From Trissonchulus latispiculum (Eukaryota; Nematoda; Enoplea; Enoplida; Ironidae), in the NCBI GenBank assembly GCA_030248195.1, contig JASAND010019736.1:36066-100065 (forward strand): DNA of 64,000 nt, read 5' to 3'. This document shows positions 35,101 to 48,540 of this stretch, piece by piece. Position numbers and translations under genes: made by a program. The notes below the pieces were generated by a model. The model had not been told where the DNA came from. It did no database searches and worked only from the letters and a program-made list of their open reading frames with translations. How positions within the stretch are numbered: position 1 is the first letter of the stretch; each line of letters opens with the position of its first letter.

Positions 35101-38100
35101 GACCACTGGTCAAACGGCCTAAAACTGCGTTTTTCGGCGTTTTGGTCGGAGGCATGTATAGTAAATCGACTACGCTCGTTTCAATGGGCATATTGTTGAA
35201 ACCGACGGAAGTGACCACTGGTCACTACGGCCTATGGGGCCTATTGACCACTGGTCAAACGGCCTAAAACTGCGTTTTTCGGCGTTTTGGTCGGGGGCAT
35301 ATATAGTAAATCGACTACGCTCGTTTCAATGGGCATATCGCCGAAACCGACGGAAGTGGCCACTGGTCACTACAGCCTACGGAGCCTATTGACCACTGGT
35401 CAAACGGCCTAAAACTGCGTTTTTCGGCGTTTTGGTCGGAGGCATGTATAGTAAATCGACTACGCTCGTTTCAGTGGGCATATTGCCGAAATCGAGGGAA
35501 GTGACCAGTGGTCACTACGGCCTATGGGGCCTATTGACCACTGGTCAAACTGTGGTCAATAGGCCCCATATGCTTATAGTAAATCCGGCGGTATGCTTAT
35601 AGTAAATCCGTGTCACTGAACACGATGGGCATACTGTCGAACTCTTTGGGGAGGCGAAAAAGTTTTATCCTTATACTACCCACAAACACAGGTTGCAGCG
35701 GCCGAAGCTTGGGGCGGAGGTGAGCATTCAGTGGTACTATATATTTATATAATCAGTTTTCTGCTCTACCTACGGCACTGTCCAAGCTACTTGTATCCAT
35801 TACCGCATTGCTGGAAAGGGATCCTTTAAAATGACAGAAGGACAAGAAATAAAAATGCTCCTCTGACCTCTGGAGCATGAAAAAGTAATATGGGTGATGG
35901 TGAGGTTGTAAAATCCAGAGAGGACTAGTCTTTAAAATGCTTAATATGGGGCTAGGTTCAAAAATAGAAGAGGACTAGGTTGTGAGCGAATTAATATGGG
36001 CACAGCTTCGCCGAACAACCCATATTCGCGGGATTTCACGTTTCGTCTTAGCTTAGAGCTATCAATGTCAGTCAATAAAAAATTTAAACGTTGAATTACT
36101 CATTGAATATAGCTGTTTACATGCACTGTTAGACTAGCTAGGAATATATACATAAATTATCATCATTTTGTTGTGTTGAACTTCCGCAGGCTCTACTATT
36201 AGGAGAGATCTAAGGATATGATGCTAAAGCTATTGGTCCAAGTCAGGAGGAAATAGAAGATCGTCGGAGAGTCCTAAATTATTCTTGAATATAAATTTTC
36301 CGTATAAATGGATACGTAAATTGCGCAGGTTAGTATAAAGCACTTATCGAAGAAAATGTTTGCTAAAATAAAAGTTCGAATAAAGCTCGAACACATACCG
36401 TAGCTGTAGATTATTTATGAACTATAAACTACATGTATCGTGGACATGCATAATAATTTACATTTACAAACTGCGAATATGGGTTGTTCGGCGAAGCTGT
36501 GCTCACAATTAATTCGCTCACAACCTAGTCCTCTTCTATTTTTGAACCTAGCCCCATATTAAGCATTTTAAAGACTAGTCCTCTCTGGATTTTATAACCT
36601 CACCATCACCCATATTACTTTTTCATGCTCCAGAGGAGCATTTTTATTTCTTGTATACATATATGAAATAATGGAAAAGAAGAACAAAAAGTGCTCCTTC
36701 GTCGCAACTGAGATATTTCCAGAGGCAAATTTTACCTTTATCTTTTAAACTTAGGATTAGAATTCAACTTTAGCACCCGCAGTTGTAGCGTCTGTTGGAA
36801 GTATTGTTTCGGGCTGTAAGTAGTGGCTGCTAGTGATGGGCACCGCATATTTTTCCTATGCGGATATCCGGTTATCGGCCTATTCACAACTGAAGTTCAA
36901 GAACAGTTTTCGATGTCACAGTTAAAATTTCAATTTTTCTCTGATTTTTTGGTGTATGCTAGTATACAGCCAGGCGCGTAGCCAGGGGGGGGGCGAGGGG
37001 GGCATGCCCCCCCGAAATCGGAGACAAAAGAAAAAATTTTAATGAGTAGCAGCAGCGAGAATAAATATTTCGAAAAATTTTCGCCTGCGGCGCTACTTTT
37101 CAATGAAGGTATCTCAAAAAGCACCAGATTTTGCTTGACAATTTCCACCATCTGTTTAGTTGAGGTGAAAATTTCAGAGCATTTTTGGCTTGCCCCCCTC
37201 CGAAATTATTTTCTGGCTACGCTAGTGTATACAGCCAAGCTACAGCCTTGATTTTACAAATATTGTTAACAAATTTTTGAAAAATCTTTTTAGATTCTGA
37301 CATTTTTGTCTAAAATTCGTATAGTTTTTCATTATTTTATTTGAAATGTAGACGGATATCCGAATACTTTTCTAAAATCGGGTATTATCCGGATATCCAG
37401 TGCCCACCATCACTAGGGCTACTGTCTGTGTTTCCTTTAATTAGTTAAGACTTACCTAACTTTATGGTATCTAATGAGCAAACGTATACGTACAATATAT
37501 ATGTTTATTGTTAATTACGCCCAGCGAGCTAATTTTGCCTATTATAAGCCGGAGACAAAGTGTAACCCTAAAAGAAAATTTCTAAATCAACGGTGAAGCT
37601 AGGGCCGTTTAGTTTGATGAGTAAATTTATTGTTTTGCACCGCTCCCATTTATTTTAGGCATTTGCTGTTTAGAAACCTTCGTATTTTTTCGGATAAATT
37701 TTGTACAATTCTGAAAGATTGTTTTTCTCTAATCTTACGTAGACTCGCTGGGGCATAAATTTTCAGACTCCGATCGATCCTTGATTTTGTATAATGTAGC
37801 GATCTTTCTCTAGACGCTTGTTCCAGTGCCGCAGTTTAGAGGCATGTGACACTACCATAATTTTAATGTTGCACAATCATCGTAGTAAACTGACATTAAA
37901 TTTTTATAGAAACTGACTTCAAAGTTTTATGGAATGTCCTTACAAATGAAGTGAATAACATGTGTCCGTTGTTCTGCCTGCAGCTATACTTTTCGCTGTG
38001 AATGTTCCTCTGTATGTTGTCCCGTGTTGGACATGGCGGCAATATTTGCGGGAGGCCCACTGTTTGGCGCGGCTAGACTGTAGTGAAGCAACAACTGCTG

Positions 38101-41100
38101 AATTCCAAGCATGGCACTGCTTCGATTGGCTGGACACCGAATGTTGACCAGACTAGCAGTGATGTATTGGGCAAAATTATCGTAGATTTGTTGTTGCCTG
38201 GAGGTATCATCTTGATCTGTTGCCGTTCTGCCATGATCGTTGTTGCGTGATTGGCTGTTCCTTGGCGACATTGAGGGCACGCCGCCTCGGTTGAGTGCTG
38301 CTGTAGCCGTGGTTTGACGTGTCGTGGAAGAGCCGTTTATTGGGTTAGGTGTCAGTCGCCGTATTTTCAGTGGTGGTGGACCGTCAAGAGATGATTTCTG
38401 TTGACTTTCTCTGCCTGGATTCACCAGATTGCTGTGTTCCTCATCGTTTTCCGATTCAAGGAGGATTTCCTCCTTCACTTGTATGGCTACCGTTGATGCT
38501 GACACTGAAGTGCCGACCGCCTCTTCTAGACTGTTGTCACTGCTGTTACTGAACGGACCGGCTGGAGCATTAGGACTACCTGAAATATTAACATTAAATT
38601 TTGACGTATTAATTCGTTAACATCCGTTTTCCCTCCACTCTGGTTTCTTTGGAAAACACTCAAAAATTTCAATTTCCAGAATCAAAAAATGGCGTCAGCC
38701 AAGCCGGAAGGCATCAATGTGTGCAATTTTAATCCGAGTGATTATAATCGTTAGCAGATTAAATGGTGCGGATAGTCAGACAACTGCGCGTTACTGGCTT
38801 ACGTATTCTAAAATTTATGGGGGGCTTCATGGGTGGCACCACCGATAGAAGGGGACTCACCCAAAATGCGAGGCATATTTTTGGCAAATCTTTTCGAAGT
38901 TATACTGGTTTTTTGTGTAAAAACTGCTAAAAACCGCTAAAAATGACTAATTTTAAGTGGTCTTTTGGCTAAACTAGTGAAAATTTCGTTTAAAATCCGG
39001 CGAAGTCGAAAAACGTTTTAAAAATTTAAGATAAAATGTTAAAATCTGGTAATTTTTGGGGTTATGGCAGGAGGTAGGAATTTCATAGGGGGGAGGGGAA
39101 GTCGCCGAGGGAGGGGGCACCCCCTCTCCAGTAAAAATAAGCCAGCGTTAATCCAAACCTTTCCGTGCATCTGCTATTTTTGGTATCTAGATGGGATATT
39201 CTGTTTAGATTAAAAATATATCTAAAAATGACCAGTGCATTAGCCATTTCTACATTTCCTTTTCTTCGGCGCATTCACCAAGAATTCGCTAGGTATTAAA
39301 CCTGCCGAGGCTGACCCACATAATTGCCTACGGGTCGGGAATAGACAGACAGACCAAGAATTGACAACGGCAGGTAACCGCGAACGTATAAATTACTTCC
39401 TTATTACCGTGTGAATTTTCACAGCCAGCACTAGCTGGCGGACAATCGTTTTCGAAACAGGTAGGCGAAGCTATGACGTTAGAAGAGTAGTCGTGCCCTG
39501 TTTCGTCATCATTGTCTTTGACTGGCGAGCGCATCTCATCATCATAAAGCATCATATGCTCTACAGCTGAACTGTCATTTATCCCTGGTCCACTAAGATC
39601 ATCTTCACTGATGATTTCGGCGCTATAGTGTTGCTGCTGTTGATGTAGATGTTTCTGTGTTTGACATTTCCCACCGTTCGTACGTGTACCGCCCCAGCGT
39701 TCCTAAATATTAAAAAATTGCAGTTGTTTTGTATATAAAAATACGTACGCACGTTGGTTGGTTGGTACTGCCATATAGCCATATATTAGATACCTGCATA
39801 GTTAGTATCAACGAAAAAATATCTGTAAGTCGACGACTATGCAGCTGTGTATGTGTAATAATATATCTAATTAATTAATTTGATTTTATTTGAGTATGCC
39901 ACTGAATCTGGCAAAATTCTTGCCGGAGTCAATGTACGATTTGTAAACATAGAAAGGTTAGAGAATTTTAGAAAATTATATGGAAAAACGTTATATCCAC
40001 AAGTGCAAAATGTTATAAAATTTGTAAAATTCAAAGGTATTTGCAAAACACCAAATGAAAATTGTTAAATCTTAAGCTAGTTGTCGGTTTACACTCCGGT
40101 TTCGGTAAAATTAGACTCGGGTCGTTCGCTAGAGGGCAAAATTGTCTATATATACATTTGATCCACAGTCACTGTGTAAGAAATGCTTTCACCAGTTTAC
40201 TTACAACAGTGACTCCAGCTCCACTTTGAGAAATGGGCGGTGTGACTCCACCGGTCGAACCGTCCTGAAAGGTCCCAGAGTCCATAAGGAATCGCAGCGG
40301 TTCAAAGTATTGCCATGGACGTGTATAGTTTTCGTACTGTTCTGAGGTTCCTTCTTCCTGATGTTGCCGCCGTAGAGCAGCCACTTGATGAACGTTTCGG
40401 GCAAATTGGGTTCGCAGACTTTTCAATTTGGCCTTCACACATTCTACTGAACAAACCGAAACAATAAATATTCATGGGGAACTTGAAAGGGAGGGAAAAA
40501 TCTTTTTCTTTCACAAATCCATCTTATTTTTATTGGGAAGGGGAATGAAATTTGGGTCTTATCTCGTTTACCCCCCCCCCCCCAGTACTCAAAATCCTTA
40601 AAACTTGACCAAATGAGCTAAAATTTGGTGTGGGTATGTTTTCGACCACGCTGAGTTCAAATATCGCAAAATTTTTCGATTTCGCGAAATTCGATTTTTT
40701 TCGATTTCTAAGGGGGACCAAGGGAAAGCGAAAAATTTTTTGTCTTCGATTTTGTTGAAAAGATGTATATAGAGGTTTTCGGGGTCGTAGAACACGAATC
40801 TGGAGTCCGTTTTTAGTTTCAGCTTTTCGTTAGCTCAGTATAAGCTAAAGATTTAAGCTTAAGATGTAAGCTTATTCTGAGCTAACGAAAAGCTGGAACG
40901 AAAAACGGAGTTCAAATTCGTGTTCTACGACCCCGAAAACCCCTATATACATCTTTTCAACAAAATCGAAGACAAAAAATTTTTCGGTTTCCCTTGGTGT
41001 CCCCCCTTAGAAATCGAAACAAGTAGGCCCCAAAAGGGGCAGTATTCCTTTGTAGACCTGTTTTTATTCAATTGCAAAATTGCCTTTCTCGGAAGGCTCT

Positions 41101-44100
41101 TTAAGCGTTAGAAGCTGCAGGTTCGGTTTACAATTTCACTTGACTTAACTAATCTTAGATTAATTCTTTTAGTATCGAACTATTGTTATCATTTGAAATA
41201 TCTCACTAACTGTTTTTCTGTCTTATCAGACCAGACTTTCCGCAGTATAGCACAATACAATCAGTTAACATCGTCGGGTTCAGCAGTACAGCTGACAAAC
41301 TTACATTCGTTCTTCCAAATAAAAAGGAAACAAAAATTTTGTGCACAAAATTTCTATTACTTTTATTCCGCTGCTTAATTTTTCTCCAATTCTCAATGAA
41401 TTCTATGGTCATCAGAGAGTGCAGGCCTATGCTTGCCATTCCATGATTGGCCTGAACTTGTGATGTCCAGCGCAAGCTAGTACCCTATTTCATTGCACCC
41501 TAATGCACCATGTGTAGCTCCCAAGCTACACTAGTGCTCAAAAATCTGCAATCGTTTAGATTGCTGACAGCCGAAGACTGCGCGAAGGCTCACAGTTCTG
41601 CCGCTTAAATAGGCTCCAAAACCTAATTTGCATAATCCGAATGCAAAAAATCTGACCTAAGCTAGCCCTACGTTGAAGATAGGGCTTCTGAATGGAGAAC
41701 TGACTCACCATGCACTAAACATACTAATTTCCTTTTTATACATTCCTGCTCCAGCAGGAATAAAAATCTAATTTCGCGAAAATGAAAAATTTTGCGATAT
41801 TTGAACTCAGCGTGGTCGAAAACATACCCACACCAAATTTTAGCTCATTTGGTCAAGTTTTAAGGATTTTGAGTACTGGGAGGGGGGGTAAACGAGATAA
41901 GACCCTGAAATTTTAGTTTGATAAAAATTAAATTGGATACAAATCGCTGAATTTAGGTGTTTTTAAGCTAAAATAGTAAGAACTTCTTGAAGTCCGGCAG
42001 GATCAGGTAAATAATCGGAGCTTGGATGGCTAAAATTGGTTAAGCTTTTCTAAAGTTAGCATCTATGTATTCCCCCCCCCCCAATTGAGGGGGGGGGGAT
42101 TGTTTGGATCATTTCAGAAAGCCCCCCCAGGCCCAGATTCCGAAAAACTTGACCAAAGAGCTTAAATTTGATATGGGATTGTTTTCCTCCACGTTGAGTT
42201 CAAATATCGCAAAGTTCTATTTTTTCAATTCGTAGGTATCCCAAGGCTAACCGAAAAAGTTTTGTCCTCGATTTTGCTGAAAACAATCGAAATGGGGTCG
42301 AGGTCGCAGTACACGAATATGAAGTCCATTTTTCGATGCAGTTTTCGTTAGTTCTGTATAACTAAGCTAAAGTTTTAAGCTAAACGTGTAAACTTATACT
42401 GAGCTGACAAAAACCTGAACCGAAAAACCCACTTCATATTCGAAAACCTCTGTACGATTGTTTTCAGCAAAATCGAGGTCAAAAAATTTTTGGTTCGCTT
42501 TGGTCTCCCCTTACGAATCGAAAAACTCAAATTTCGCGAAATCGAAAATTTTTTCGATATTTGAACTCAAGGGTGGTCGAAAACATATATACCCAGCCAT
42601 ACCAAATTTGAGCTCATTTGGTCAAGTTTCGAAGAATCTGGGCCGGGGGGCCTTTCATGGATAGATCCAAACAATCCGCCCACCTCAATTTGGGGGGGGG
42701 AGATAGATGCTAACTTAACTTAAGCTTAACCAAATTTAGCCCAAGCTGGAAAGCTTAACCAATTTAGCCCAAGCTTTGTGTGGGTGTATTCCAAGACGTA
42801 TGATTGATTGGTGATAAAACTTTAAAATTATAAAAATTTTTAAGTTTTCCAAGGGGAGAACCAAAAATTTTGTGTCAGCTATCGTGCCAAAGCATTGAGT
42901 GGTTTTATATACACCAATATACAGTGGTTTTCCGGGTCGCAGAACACGAATCTGAAGACCGTTTTTCCAGTCAGCTTTTCGTAATGACAAAAAGTTTTGG
43001 TTACCATTGGAAACTTAAAAAGTTAAAATTTAAAATTTTATTACCTATCAACGAGATTAATATGTGTTGAAATGAAACCACACAACGTTTAAGCTTAATT
43101 GATCACGTTGCGGGAGGGTAAGCGTTGGTGGGAACTAATTTACTTGAGCATTTTGGGGAGGAAGATTGTTTACTTGATCCGTCCGGAGAAAACGTCATTA
43201 TTTGCTCAGCAACAAATACGTACCCGTTGCAGTTGGATCCAATTGTTGTGCAATCCGTTGAAATCCCAGAAATCGTTTTCGGTTATTGGTGTAGTCTGGA
43301 TGACGTAAGTCCCAGAGCAGTCTATTCTGTCGGTAGAGATTGATAAGTTCCAAGGTTTTATCCGGACTCCAGATAGAGTCAGCCATCAGGATGTTGAATG
43401 ATACTGTAGGAATTAATCTGCAAAATTAATTTGAACTACTTAAGGGGGGGTCCATTTTTGGGCCATTTTTTCGACTTTCTCCGATCTCGCTGATTTTCAC
43501 ATATGTTATTGTCCAAATGGTATATTTTAACGAGTTTTTAAAATTAAAGTCGTAACCCTTACGGTTGTCGAGTAATTTCACCTCAAAGTTGAGATTTCAT
43601 GTGTTAAACATAGGAAATTTAAAAAGTTGTCACTTTTTAGCGTGCGCCAAAAAAATCTCGGGACAAACGGTGGTGAATCCGGACAAATTATACATTAAAA
43701 TAACGCTGAAATGTTAAACTGCGGTACCCTGGAGTTAGAATTTTAATTTAGGCCTTTAAAATTTTTTAATTAATTTCTGAAGGATTAAAATTTAACACGA
43801 TTTGAGCATCAAGTCAAATTTTAATCCTTCAAAAATTAATTAAAAAATTTTAAAGGCCTAAATTAAAATTCTAATTCCAGGGTACCGCAGTTTAACATTT
43901 TAGCGTTATTTTAATGTATAATTTGCCCAGATTCACCAACGTTTGTCGGGAGATCTTTTTGGCGCACGCGAAAAAGTGACAACTTTTTAAATTTCCTATG
44001 TTTAACACATGAAATCTCAACTTTGAGGTGAAATTACTCGACAACCGTAAGAGCTACGACTTTAATTTTAAAAACTCGTTGAAATATACCATTTGGACAA

Positions 44101-47100
44101 TAAAATATGTGAAAATCAGCGAAATCGGAGAAACTCGAAAAAATGGCCCAAAAATGGACCCCCCCCTTAATTCGATTAAAAATTAGTATTAAATTTAATT
44201 AAAAATTAAAAATACCAAATTTTAGATCATTTGGTTAAGTTTAAGGATTTTGAGTGGAGGGGGGTATAATCGAGATAAGAACCGTTTTTCGTATCCATCC
44301 CCTTGCGAAACTAAAATAGAATATCACGAAACTCGGATCTTTTTTGCAATATTCCCCCACCCCAGAAGTTGGAGTAGAAGTTTTTTTAATTTTTTCGGGC
44401 AGAATAGAACACGCTGAACATTTTTATCATTGCAACAACTTCTGTCCTTCGTTCGGTACAGCCGTCTAAAATGTGGAAATCAAAGCAAATGTCGCCTTAC
44501 GATTTTCCAGGTTTTAAACTAGGCATTTTCCTTTGATCTCCAGGTTTTAAATGGCTGTACCACACGAAGGATTCGTTTTCAGAAGTTGGTGCAATAATGA
44601 AAATGTTCAGCGTGTTCTTTCTATCCGAAAAAATCAAATTTTTTAAATTTTTGTAGTCAGGAGGCATCCAGCACTCTACCCTCGAAATTTCAACAAATTC
44701 GGTTGAGCCGTTAACTATTTCTGGGATTGGGTGGGTATTGCAGAAAAGATCCCGAAACTCAGCATAGTGGTCGGAAACGAATCCATATTAAATTTGCTCA
44801 AGTTTTACAACTTCTGAACTTGGGAGCTTTCTTGGAAATATCCAAAACAAACTCATGAAAGGTTGTGCATCATGTCAAGGAGGATGTGAAAATAATGGAA
44901 TGCATGTGGGATGGACTTTACACCATATAAAAAACCATCTCCTGGGGTCCGTTGCATAAAAGTTATTACTAATAAATTATTAGTGATTAGTTGATTAGTG
45001 CAGTAGTATTAATGAGCAAAGCTATTATTTGAACCAACAAATTCAGGTGTTTTCGGTATTATTTTGTAGATAATGTAGTGATTAATTAAAAAATGGCCAG
45101 AACTTTCAATGATTTTCTCCAGCTCAATAGTTTTGATCACAAATATCAGAGAAAGCGCAATTTTTTAAGGTTATTCCTGTGGCTTAGTCCGAATTTTAAT
45201 TCTTGCACAAATTTAAAATATGTAGTTAGTTAGAGCATCTCAAAAGCTGTAAAACGACATATAGAATTTCCCTCAGGCTTTCCACAACTTTAGCTATTTT
45301 CAATCAAAGTGCTACACTAATCAACTAATCGCTAATAATTTATTAGTAGTACCTTTTATGCAACGGGCCCCAGTCCGGAAAAAATGAACAAGCATATACT
45401 GACACCAGTTTAGCGGATTTACATAATTTGTAAAAAACTCAGATCTGATGTTTGTAAAAAAACGTGACTTTTGATTGCTTAAGAAATTGATGGATAGATT
45501 GATCAAGCTGCAGAATACTCTACAAAATTCTCCATAACACCACTGTAACCAACCAAACCAAGCATAGTACGTTTGACACACAGAAAATTCTAGCCACGTT
45601 ATTCTGACTTGTCAGGGGAAGTCTAGGCAGGCAAGCATTGAATCAATAGTTGTATGCCACAAAATAGGCAACTCTCTGTGCCATACACATTGTGTCTGCA
45701 ACACTATCTATATGGATGTGTGTGCGTGAGATGCGTATCTACGTATATATTCAGTACGCATATAACCGTTAGGTTTTATTTGAACGTACGTATATGTTGT
45801 TTGTGTTGTTTACGCATATGCTGCCATTTCCATGCCAGGGTTGATAATGACAGCGAAAAGGGATACAGATTGAATGAGAGGATATGAGATGACCAATTTG
45901 TCTCGTGTGCATTCATTACCGAGAGTTGATTAATCGAGAATTGGTTAACCGAGAAAATCAGCAGCCATTAATTCAAAATTTTACTTAATCGAGAAAAGTC
46001 AAGTACGCACATTTTAGTTAACCGAGAACTGCAGACAAAGTGAAGTTGCATACAAACGGAGGTGGATCAGATAAGTCACACTATTTTATCATGAATTAAT
46101 TAGCTTTGTAATCAGAACACAACCTACGCGTTTGCGCAGGCTGATCAGAAAGGAAGGAGGATGTACTTTCTGCATCATATCGGCCGAACACGAAAATTTA
46201 GATCCTACGGATCCATGGTGAGCATCTGATCAACTCTGATCTAAGCTCATTCTCCGGCTCCGAAACGGGGCCGCAACTAGTGATACCGCAGGGGAAACCC
46301 TGCATATCCCCCCCCCCTGGGCAATTTACCGAGATTGTCAAGGGGTGGCCGCCTGCTGGTGGAGCTACCACAGGACCTCCATTACGGTGAAAGTAATGGA
46401 CGTACTGATAGCCTTGTAGAACACCTCGGATAATTGCTGCGGCAGTTGTTCAGTGTCAGCTACCCCACACCCCAGACAAAATTCAAAAATCGGTGGCACT
46501 ACCCCTAACCGGCGAACCGACTGGGGTGAGGTGGCTGTAAAAAAATCCGAGAACTTGCATTGCCGAGAATTGCTTAACCGAGAAAGTACATTAACAGACC
46601 TGTACTGAATGATGAATGCTTGAATGTAATATAATATTAGCACTTAGCAGTATGTATATAATTTTAACAGCTTAGTATGCAAGTGTGTTTGTTTCTGTTT
46701 ACTTGGGGGTATATACATTTTTAGACCATTTTCTTATTTTCTCCGATCTCGCCGATTTTTACATATATATTTTATTGTCCAACCGGTAATTTTAACGAGT
46801 TTGTAAAATTAAAGTCGTAACAAGTCTTACTGTTGTCGAGTAATTTCACCTCAAAGTTGAGGTTTCATGTGTTAAACGCAGTGATGGAACCGGGTCACTT
46901 TGGCTTGACCCGGTGACCCGGTTTTCCAGAAAATGCCAAAATCTGCAAAAATATTTTGATTTTGCCTAGGAAGCTCACTTTAACTAGGGGGGGTATAGGG
47001 GGGGTACGGGACCCCTCAAAAATTGGAGGTTCGGTACAAGGGCTAGCAAAATCATGGCCAAGGGACAGGGGACAGCGCCAGAAAAGGCAGGTCAAACTAA

Positions 47101-48504
47101 AAATTAATGGAAATTTTAGCCAAAAATAGCCAAAATTTTTTAAAATTTCGAAAAATTTCCAAAAAACTCGCGAAAAACTCCATACTTTGCTTTAAAATGG
47201 CTGTAAAACAGCTAATTTATCGCTAATTTCGCTTAAAATTTGCAAATAATCTACTTTTTCAAGGAAATTTTCTGCTTGGACCCTCCCCCCAAATTTGAGA
47301 TAAGGTACAAGGGCGGGTAAAATTTCACCTAAAACAGGAACAGGACCCCTCAGGCATCGGTACCCTTGTTAATGTATGCTAGGAAGGATAAATTTTTGGC
47401 TTCCATGTGCCAGATACAGACAGATTCAATTAACCTCAAGCTGCGAAAATGCTAGACTAAAAATATAAGAAAAAAGCAAATTAATATTACACATCGAACA
47501 AAAATTTAAGCTAAACTTTTAGCTTGGTAAGCGAAAAAGTTCGAAAATTTGTGGTAAATTCAGAAAACCGGGTCAAGACCGGGTCGAAGCTCTTGACCCG
47601 GTGACCCGGTCCAAAAAGTGACCCGAACTGACCCGGTGACCCGGTTTCATCTCTGATAGGCAGTGGGAAAAGTTGTCATTTTTTCGCGTGAGTCTAAAAA
47701 TCTTCCGACAAACATTCATGAATCTGGACAAATTTTACATTAAAATAACTCTGAAATGTTAAACTGCGTTATCTCGGAATTAGCATTTTAATTTACTCCA
47801 TTCAAATTTTTTAATTAATTTTTGAAGGATTAAAATTTAACACGGTTTTTCGATATGACGCTTCTTGTGTTCAGAATGCGCTTACAACAGTATTTATAAG
47901 CTTTTTGGAACAATCGACACATAGTTCGAGAAAGCAATTTAGCATTTCTGAACCCTGGTGCGAGGCTTAGTAGCCTTACTTCCAGCACATCTTGGCACGT
48001 TCATTGGCTTGTAGGGCGCAAAATTTTAGACGATTCTACCAACGCACTCTGGAGTAGTTGTCTCACATTCAGTTAGTAAATTTTTTCAAAAAATTAACGC
48101 TGATTTTATTAAAATTTTGGTCGATTTTCACAAACACTGAAAACTTCAGCTAATAAACTCCTGCTAGCCGGGAATTTTTTAAGTATATAAATTGTGTAAA
48201 ATATAATTTTTCCGGCCATTTTTGCTTGCCCGTAGTCCCCGACGGCGGTAGGCATTGAACCTTGTCCGCCTTGGATGGGCTTGTACCCCTTCAGACCCCC
48301 CCCTTGCCCCCTTGTGAACCTTCTTACGGTTTCACAAATTTATTCATGTTATAATATTCCCCAGGATTCTTGCCTGCTTCATACTCATACGTATGCGGTT
48401 TCAGACATTTTCTCGGTTAAACAATGCACGTTAAAGCAAATTCTCAGTTAAGCGAATTCTCGATAAAACAAATTCTCAAATTTGCAATTCTTAAGCAATT
48501 CTCG

Positions 48505-48540
<36 letters not shown>

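Noticed and set aside
43099..43343. Plus-strand frames of 69-72 codons
   Set aside because: Antisense shadows of the first MADF exon.
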